From the NCBI GenBank assembly GCA_003520105.1, contig DOVL01000075.1, positions 1-11,831 of the forward strand: a stretch of 11,831 nt of DNA, written 5' to 3'. A program made the translations under genes and the position numbers. Shown piece after piece: positions 7,156-11,831 of this stretch; the first letter of the stretch is position 1; each line of letters begins with the position of its first letter. The DNA is from Lachnospiraceae bacterium (GTDB lineage Bacteria; Bacillota; Clostridia; Lachnospirales; Lachnospiraceae). A model generated the notes under the pieces. The model ran no database searches. It was not told the origin of the DNA and was given only the letters and a program-made list of their open reading frames with translations.

Positions 7156-8577
7156 ATGATCAAGCTGGTACTTTTATTTGTATTTCTGCTTATTTTAATA
7201 TTTATATCAGTGATGGCGTCAAACGGATCAGTGCTGAATCCTCAGTTTCTGTTTATAGCCGGTTTTGCGCTGTCGGTAGGTTATGCCTTTTTCTACGTAA
7301 GTGAGATGAAGCTTGAACTCAGTTCCGAAACGTTTTTTATCCTTTTTATGGGTATCTTTACTTTCTTCGCGGTATCGCTTTTCTGTCAGAAGATCAGCAG
7401 AGTACGAGAGAAAAGGTATGTTGAGGATGACGCGGCAGAGAGCTTCTCTTTTGTTAAAGGTTCGGAGAGAGTGAGTATAGATTTCTGGAAACTTATCATC
7501 TTTCTGATGGTTAATCTATGCTGCGTTGTTCTTTTTATACGCTATCTGCGCGAATTTTCCGGAAAGAGCAGCATAAGTGCGGCTATCAGATATTTCGATT
7601 ATGCCAAGAAATTTACAGACAAAAATGTTGATGTTCCGGGACTTGTATCAGTCTTCAGAATGGCTTCCGCAGCCATAATATATATCTGCATCTACCTGCT
7701 TGCACATCAGATCGTACATTGTTACAAGCAGAACAGACTGCTGATCTACGGAAATATACTTCTGAGTCTGGTCAATACGATCCTTTCGGGTGGAAGAAGC
7801 GGTATAATCGAATACATATTTGCTTTTGCGCTGATGGCATATTTTATATATAAAGCAAAGTATGATTTCAAGAGAAAGATACCAATGCGAGTGGTAGTTT
7901 TTATGATACTTGCGGTACTTATCGCAATCCCTGTTTTCTATATTTCGGCTTCACTTATGGGAAGAGGAAAGCAGACGGATATCTTTCATTACATATGCAT
8001 ATATCTGTCAGGCGAGCTGAAGAACTTTGATGTTTTTATCAGAAAAGGAGTATTCGGCACGAGTCTCTCGAACTCGCAGACGCTTGTCGGCCTTAGACAG
8101 ACGGTACTTCCGAGCTTTGGAATAACAGGATGGGATGCAAAGCTTGACCTGCCTTTCTATGATGTAAACGGATTCAGCACAGGTAATGTTTATACAATAT
8201 TCTACATGTTCATGTACGACGGAGGCTACAGGGCGCTGTTCTTCTTCACGATACTGATGGCTCTTCTGGCCAGTCTGTCATATAAGTTTATAGTTGATCG
8301 CAAATATAGAAAATACTATGGTACAATAAATCTTCCGCTGATCATTTATTCACAGATCGCATTTGCAGTACTGTTCTCTTTCTTTTCTGACAGATTCTAC
8401 GAGCTGATACTCGATCTTGCGGCGTGGCGAAAAACTGTAGTTCTGATCGTTTTCGTGTGGTTCGCAACAAGGTTCAAATTTACGACCAGTAACGAGACAG
8501 TTATGCTGATGAACAGAAAAGAATTTATATTAGTTAAAAATATGTATACCATCAGGAGTGGAAAAGAAGTTGAGTGA
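7156..8577 (+). CDS. Oligosaccharide repeat unit polymerase-like membrane protein (second Wzy candidate)
   Basis: A 473-residue integral membrane protein with about 10-12 predicted helices and no signal of another class. It fits the oligosaccharide repeat unit polymerase group. It opens with a helix, then NPQFLFIAGFALSVGYAFFY (28-47). SGGRSGIIEYIFAF (211-224) corresponds to the Wzy-type SGxR segment at a helix start. A long extracytoplasmic loop (about 268-340) is followed by FSTGNVYTIFYMFMYDGGY (340-358), matching the conserved G-N-Y-T and Y-D-G elements of that group. It should join repeat units on the outer membrane face. AGAGG at 7146-7150 stands 5 bases before the ATG. The gene sits directly after the Wzz-like regulator, the expected partner of a Wzy. 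This is odd because the fusion protein upstream also carries a polymerase/ligase-type domain, so the two may act on different steps. Family placement is by motif and topology, with moderate confidence. Confidence 0.75.
   Translation: MIKLVLLFVFLLILIFISVMASNGSVLNPQFLFIAGFALSVGYAFFYVSEMKLELSSETFFILFMGIFTFFAVSLFCQKISRVREKRYVEDDAAESFSFVKGSERVSIDFWKLIIFLMVNLCCVVLFIRYLREFSGKSSISAAIRYFDYAKKFTDKNVDVPGLVSVFRMASAAIIYICIYLLAHQIVHCYKQNRLLIYGNILLSLVNTILSGGRSGIIEYIFAFALMAYFIYKAKYDFKRKIPMRVVVFMILAVLIAIPVFYISASLMGRGKQTDIFHYICIYLSGELKNFDVFIRKGVFGTSLSNSQTLVGLRQTVLPSFGITGWDAKLDLPFYDVNGFSTGNVYTIFYMFMYDGGYRALFFFTILMALLASLSYKFIVDRKYRKYYGTINLPLIIYSQIAFAVLFSFFSDRFYELILDLAAWRKTVVLIVFVWFATRFKFTTSNETVMLMNRKEFILVKNMYTIRSGKEVE
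8554..8558 (+). promoter_or_regulatory. Shine-Dalgarno site for the acyltransferase gene
   Basis: AGGAG lies inside the end of the polymerase gene, 11 bases before TTG 8570. The other possible start, GTG 8558, overlaps this very site and so is unlikely to be used. Confidence 0.55.
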
Positions 8578-9649
8578 AGCAGTGAGTGTCAAAAGCAATA
8601 AAAGAAGAGTGACCTGGGTGGACATAGCCAAGGGACTGTGTATGTTTGTGGTGATCTCTGCACATACGGCTAAGCTTGGTTCGGACAGCAAGCTGGCACT
8701 TGATTACAGGGCTGCAGCGATGTCCTTTCATATGCCGCTTTACTTTATCCTGAGCGCGTATACCTTCAGGTTTTCAGAAAATATGGCGCAGTTCAAGAAA
8801 TCAGTGATAAGATCAGCCAAGCATCTTCTGATACCGTCGGTTGTGATATTTATCCTGAGAATATTCCTCTATGACGGAATTACTCTCAGCAACATAGATA
8901 ACATAGCTTACTGGAAAGAAAAGGCGCTGAGTTTTCTCTTCGCGAGCGGTGTCAGCACTAAGTTTGCAGGTAAGGAAATAATGGAGTTCGGAATGATCTG
9001 GTTCCTTGTTGTTCTCTTCGCAAGCCGCGCGATATTTGATTATCTGCATCTTGTTTTCGAAGAAAAACAGTTCTTTGCGGTCTGCATGATATGTTCTGTT
9101 GCAGGAGTCGGACTCGGAAAAACAACAACGACATTTGTATGTTTTGATATCTCGCTTGCAATACTTCCGCTTTTGTATTTCGGTTACAAGCTGAAAGGGA
9201 TGAACTTCTCAGACAAGTCGACACTTATTATTCTCCGCGATGCTCTGGCGTGCATGGCACTGTGGGGATTTCTGGTATATATCACATTGCCGGATTACAG
9301 GAAAGTATCATATCTCGAGCTTGCGCCGAGATTATATCCGATATATCCGCTGTGTTTCATCATAGCTATATTTGGAACAATCATGTTCTGCAAATTCAGC
9401 TGCCTGATGGACAAGATACCGGGTGTGAACTATGTACTCAGATTTATCGGAAAGAATTCGATGTATCTCTACATGGCGCACTGCCTCGACAGAACATGGG
9501 ACAAATACTGGGATTTCGGAGATACAAATACGGAAAGAATGGTAATGAGATGCCTGACCGACTTCGGTGTATTTCTTGCATTTATGCTGGTGCTGTGGCT
9601 GGTGGGACTTATTATCAAACAGTCGGGCAGAGAAAAAACGGCGGCATAG
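8570..9649 (+). CDS. Acyltransferase 3 family membrane O-acyltransferase
   Basis: Multi-pass membrane enzyme that probably O-acetylates, or otherwise acylates, sugars of the polymer. The chosen TTG gives 359 residues; the longer GTG 8558 form gives 363. Near the N-terminus are WVDIAKGLCMFVVISAHTAK, which contains the family's catalytic-type histidine (residue 32), and SFHMPLYFILSAY at about 52-64. Together these are the R/D-xxKG, H and FHMPLFF pattern of acyltransferase 3 proteins. About 10 hydrophobic segments follow, and the last part carries IGKNSMYLYMAH, also typical of the family. There is no SGNH hydrolase domain, so it is the short form, usual in capsule loci. The start overlaps the end of the polymerase gene by 8 bases, so the two are coupled. 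Acceptor sugar and acyl donor are not evident. Family assignment is secure; the role in modifying this polymer is inferred from position. Confidence 0.88.
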   Translation: MSEAVSVKSNKRRVTWVDIAKGLCMFVVISAHTAKLGSDSKLALDYRAAAMSFHMPLYFILSAYTFRFSENMAQFKKSVIRSAKHLLIPSVVIFILRIFLYDGITLSNIDNIAYWKEKALSFLFASGVSTKFAGKEIMEFGMIWFLVVLFASRAIFDYLHLVFEEKQFFAVCMICSVAGVGLGKTTTTFVCFDISLAILPLLYFGYKLKGMNFSDKSTLIILRDALACMALWGFLVYITLPDYRKVSYLELAPRLYPIYPLCFIIAIFGTIMFCKFSCLMDKIPGVNYVLRFIGKNSMYLYMAHCLDRTWDKYWDFGDTNTERMVMRCLTDFGVFLAFMLVLWLVGLIIKQSGREKTAA

Positions 9650-9656
9650 TAAAGAG

Positions 9657-9698
9657 CATAGGATAAAAGCATAGGAAACCATAAGAAACGATAAGTAT
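9657..9698 (+). repeat. Short degenerate repeat cluster in the gap before the second licD
   Basis: Copies of a CATAGGAAA-like word begin at 9657 (CATAGGATA), 9670 (CATAGGAAA), 9680 (CATAAGAAA) and 9690 (GATAAGTAT), spaced 13, 10 and 10 bases. A partial copy, CATAGTAAA, also overlaps the upstream stop codon at 9645. The cluster differs in sequence from the array at 5848-5934 but has similar helical-turn spacing and the same position in front of a gene. A TATTAT at 9702-9707 could be a -10 box, but no good -35 accompanies it. Confidence 0.55.
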
Positions 9699-9720
9699 TT
9701 TTATTATACAGTAATAGAGA

Positions 9721-9727
9721 AAGAAGG
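9721..9727 (+). promoter_or_regulatory. Shine-Dalgarno site choosing ATG 9736
   Basis: AAGAAGG lies 8 bases before ATG 9736 but only 2 bases before the in-frame TTG at 9730. This makes ATG 9736 the better start. Confidence 0.6.
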
Positions 9728-9735
9728 TTTTGGAG

Positions 9736-10668
9736 ATGGAACAGTTCAGTGAAGTTAGAACTCTGATTCAGAAGAGACATGTTGAGTTACTGAAGAAGCT
9801 CAATGAGATATGTGAGAAGCATAAGATCGAGTATTTCGCATTTGACGGAACACTGCTCGGTACGATCCGACATAAAGGCTTTATTCCTTGGGATGACGAT
9901 CTTGATATTGCGATGCTGAGAAGTGATTTCGAGAAGCTTCGCCGTGTTCCTGCAGAGGAGTGGGGCGAGGAATATAAGGTTATCGCGCCGGGAGACGATG
10001 ATGAGGGCGAGATTCACGACAAGATGTTCCCGAGAATCTATCAGATCAAGAGTGTTGTTCAGAGTGATAAGGATGTGCAGTACTGGCACCGCTGGTCAGA
10101 TAACGAGCCCTGGAGAACTGCTCTGATGTGCGATATATATGTTCTCGATTATACACCGGAAAATGAGAAGGAATATCTGAAAAAACACGGTAAGATCAAG
10201 AGATACAGAAACCTCTATAAGATCGTCAAGCTTAAACCGGTATCACCGGACAAATCTCTGAAGAACAGGCTCAGAGCTTTCTGCAAGAGAAGCATCTCAA
10301 GACTTTTCAGAATACTCTGGAAGAAGCCATGGAAGACGGTTGATTATTGGATGAGAAGAGAGGCTGCAAAGTGTGACAGCAGGACTACGATAGGCGCGTA
10401 CTGCTCTTCAGATAAGATCGACATCAAGACATATCCTAAGAAGGATATTTTCCCGCTTGAGAAGAAGCCTTTTGAGGATACATATACATTTGTTCCTAAA
10501 AACTTTGATCAAGTGCTTACAGACAAATACGGTGATTACATGACACCACCTCCTAAGGGTCAGAGAGAGCATCTCTCACCATCGTACATCGATCTGGGAG
10601 ACGGTATCGGACATGTTCTGGCTGAGCCGATTCCGGGCTCGCTTGCTGAGAAGGCACTTGCGAAGTAA
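9736..10668 (+). CDS. LicD-family headgroup transferase (second copy)
   Basis: A 310-residue soluble transferase of the LicD family, expected to attach a phospho- or phosphono-headgroup from a cytidylyl-activated donor to a sugar of the repeat unit. The core reads FDGTLLGTIRHKG (36-48) then FIPWDDDLDIAML (49-61), with the aspartate cluster intact. The C-terminal family motif GDYMTPPPKGQREH follows LTDKY near residue 270. Relative to the first LicD it has an insertion-rich middle (about 75-220) that is highly basic and contains several tryptophans. It is therefore a divergent paralogue and probably targets a different acceptor or position. ATG 9736 is preferred over TTG 9730 because of ribosome-site spacing. 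It lies 12 bases before the nucleotidyltransferase gene that should make its activated donor, so it is the likeliest partner for that donor. The actual headgroup is inferred from neighbours. Confidence 0.92.
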   Translation: MEQFSEVRTLIQKRHVELLKKLNEICEKHKIEYFAFDGTLLGTIRHKGFIPWDDDLDIAMLRSDFEKLRRVPAEEWGEEYKVIAPGDDDEGEIHDKMFPRIYQIKSVVQSDKDVQYWHRWSDNEPWRTALMCDIYVLDYTPENEKEYLKKHGKIKRYRNLYKIVKLKPVSPDKSLKNRLRAFCKRSISRLFRILWKKPWKTVDYWMRREAAKCDSRTTIGAYCSSDKIDIKTYPKKDIFPLEKKPFEDTYTFVPKNFDQVLTDKYGDYMTPPPKGQREHLSPSYIDLGDGIGHVLAEPIPGSLAEKALAK

Positions 10669-10680
10669 GGAGAATAGAAA

Positions 10681-11574
10681 ATGACATTAAGCAGAAGTAA
10701 GTTTGACATCCTTCAGGCTATGGAGGAAGCGGGGGGGATCTTGAATTCGGAGGAAATAGCCAAAAGAACAGGGATGCCGGAGGAAACAGTTAAGAGTACC
10801 GTACAGGAGCTTGTCGAAGAGGGACTTGTTGTTCTTGAAGGGAAAATCACTGATAAAGGTATCGAGGCACTTGAGCCTTACAGAGTAAAGAGAGCTGTAT
10901 TTATCGCAGCGGGCTTTGGTTCGAGACTTGTTCCGATCACTATAAATACACCGAAACCACTGGTTCGTGTTCACGGCATACGCATCATTGACAGATTGAT
11001 AGATGCCTGCCTCGAGAACGGGATTAATGAGATATACATAGTCAGAGGATATCTGGCTGAACAGTTTGATCAGCTGCTTTACAAATATCCGATGATCAAG
11101 TTCCTGGAGAATCCGACATTTAACGAGGCAAACAATATAGCCAGTTCGCTAATTGCAGGTGATTTGCTTTCAAACGCATATGTCTTCGAGGCGGATCTTC
11201 TGATCAGCAATCCGAAGATCATTAAGAAATACAATTACACATCGAACTTCCTTGCTATTTGGAAGGAAAAGACCGATGACTGGTGTTTTGATGTAAAGGA
11301 CAATGTGATCATCGAGGAGAAAGTCGGCGGAGAGAACTGCTGGCAGATGGTAGGAATATCATACTGGGATGACGAGGCAGGCCGTAACCTGAAGAAGGAT
11401 ATTGCTTCAGTTTTTGCTTCTCCGGGAGGTAAGGATCGTTACTGGGAACAGGTGCCGCTTGTTTTCTGCAAGGAGAATTATACGGTTGAAGTCAGAGAAT
11501 GCTTCGATGAGGACATCGTGGAGATCGATACCTTCGATGAACTGAAGGCACTCGATGATGCGTATAATGTTTAA
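10681..11574 (+). CDS. LicC/PntC-like nucleotidyltransferase with N-terminal winged helix
   Basis: A 297-residue, two-part protein. Residues 1-66 look like a winged helix-turn-helix: SKFDILQAMEEAGGILNSEE, then AKRTGMPEETVKSTVQELVE and a wing ending GKITDKGIEAL. Residues 69-297 are a sugar-phosphate-type nucleotidyltransferase. The nucleotide loop is AAGFGSRLVPITINTPKPL (76-94). NEANNIASSL (148-157) and FEADLLI (169-175) follow, the latter carrying a metal-binding-type aspartate at 172. A closing VEIDTFDEL is at 280-288. These features fit LicC (CTP:phosphocholine cytidylyltransferase) and its relative PntC, which makes CMP-AEP from CTP and 2-aminoethylphosphonate. PhnW follows 19 bases later, which favours the PntC role. 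That specificity is inferred from context. The winged helix may regulate the operon or may be structural. AAGGAG at 10667-10672 stands 8 bases before the ATG. Confidence 0.87.
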   Translation: MTLSRSKFDILQAMEEAGGILNSEEIAKRTGMPEETVKSTVQELVEEGLVVLEGKITDKGIEALEPYRVKRAVFIAAGFGSRLVPITINTPKPLVRVHGIRIIDRLIDACLENGINEIYIVRGYLAEQFDQLLYKYPMIKFLENPTFNEANNIASSLIAGDLLSNAYVFEADLLISNPKIIKKYNYTSNFLAIWKEKTDDWCFDVKDNVIIEEKVGGENCWQMVGISYWDDEAGRNLKKDIASVFASPGGKDRYWEQVPLVFCKENYTVEVRECFDEDIVEIDTFDELKALDDAYNV

Positions 11575-11593
11575 AAAAGCGAGGTAGAATAAA

Positions 11594-11831
11594 GTGGAAT
11601 CAATCAAGAGAAATATACTTTTAAACCCGGGACCATCAACAACGACAGATACTGTAAAGTACGCACAGGTTGTACCTGATATCTGTCCGAGAGAGAAGGA
11701 GTTCGGCGGACTCATGAAGGGAATCCGCGAGGATCTTGTGAAGATCGTACATGGTGATCTGGAGAAATACACAAGCGTATTGTTCTGCGGATCCGGTACC
11801 ATCAATATTGATGTCTGCATCAATTCACTTC
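11594..11831 (+). CDS. phnW: 2-aminoethylphosphonate-pyruvate transaminase, 3'-truncated by the window edge
   Basis: A pyridoxal-phosphate aminotransferase that interconverts phosphonoacetaldehyde plus an amino donor with 2-aminoethylphosphonate. Only the first 79 residues are present. They carry the family start RNILLNPGPSTTTDTVKYA (6-24), then PDICPREKEFGGLMKGI and SVLFCGSGT (66-74), the glycine-rich segment that cups the cofactor phosphate. The ICPREKEF form is, to my knowledge, characteristic of PhnW proteins found beside LicC/PntC-type genes. The catalytic lysine lies beyond the window. The start is GTG, with GAGG at 11581-11584 nine bases upstream. PhnW can serve phosphonate breakdown or synthesis. 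Sitting directly after a cytidylyltransferase and a LicD, it more likely serves synthesis of an AEP decoration on the polysaccharide. No phosphonatase or transport gene is visible. Confidence 0.87.
   Translation, partial: MESIKRNILLNPGPSTTTDTVKYAQVVPDICPREKEFGGLMKGIREDLVKIVHGDLEKYTSVLFCGSGTINIDVCINSL

Noticed and set aside
9250..9666. Plus-strand 138-codon frame inside the acyltransferase gene.
   Set aside because: Out-of-frame shadow of the acyltransferase, which keeps its family motif IGKNSMYLYMAH in the main frame over the same bases.
9702..9707. TATTAT as a promoter -10 before the second licD.
   Set aside because: No usable -35 at 16-18 bases and no extended -10; too weak to list as a promoter.

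Overview
This window is part of a cell-surface polysaccharide biosynthesis locus, with every gene on the + strand. It most resembles loci from gut or rumen Clostridia (Bacillota, Lachnospiraceae/Oscillospiraceae type). The grounds are moderate GC by eye, heavy AGA/AGG arginine use, frequent TTG and GTG starts behind good Shine-Dalgarno sites, and a Wzx/Wzy/LicD gene set of the Gram-positive type. The organism is inferred from style only. There is no rRNA, tRNA, IS element or CRISPR array in the window.

Layout. 1-1784: the 3' part of a family-2 glycosyltransferase, overlapped by a LicD-family nucleotidyl-activated headgroup transferase. 1930-5800: a second, paralogous family-2 glycosyltransferase, then a 927-residue membrane protein. 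That protein appears to fuse a Wzy/O-antigen-ligase-like polymerase to a complete Wzx-like flippase through a GC-rich Gly/Ala linker. 5801-5971: an intergenic region with a good extended -10 promoter and a tandem array with a 39-bp period built from seven ACCAGTAAA-like 9-mers. 5972-9649: a Wzz/CpsC-like polysaccharide co-polymerase with a degenerate kinase-like tail, a second polymerase-like membrane protein, and an acyltransferase-3 family O-acyltransferase. 9650-9735: a short gap with another degenerate repeat cluster. 9736-11831: a second LicD, a LicC/PntC-like nucleotidyltransferase with an N-terminal winged helix, and the start of a 2-aminoethylphosphonate (AEP)-pyruvate transaminase (PhnW) cut by the window end.

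How the genes fit together. The glycosyltransferases would extend a lipid-linked repeat unit. The fusion protein would flip it, and it or the second polymerase-like protein would polymerise it, with chain length set by the Wzz-like protein. The acyltransferase would O-acylate the polymer. The last three genes look like a decoration module. PhnW makes AEP, the LicC-like enzyme would activate it with CTP to CMP-AEP, and one or both LicD proteins would transfer it to the glycan. The most interesting reading is therefore a phosphonate-decorated surface polysaccharide rather than the textbook phosphocholine one. The initiating sugar-phosphate transferase, the sugar-nucleotide enzymes and the early phosphonate genes (PepM, Ppd) are not here and should lie outside the window.
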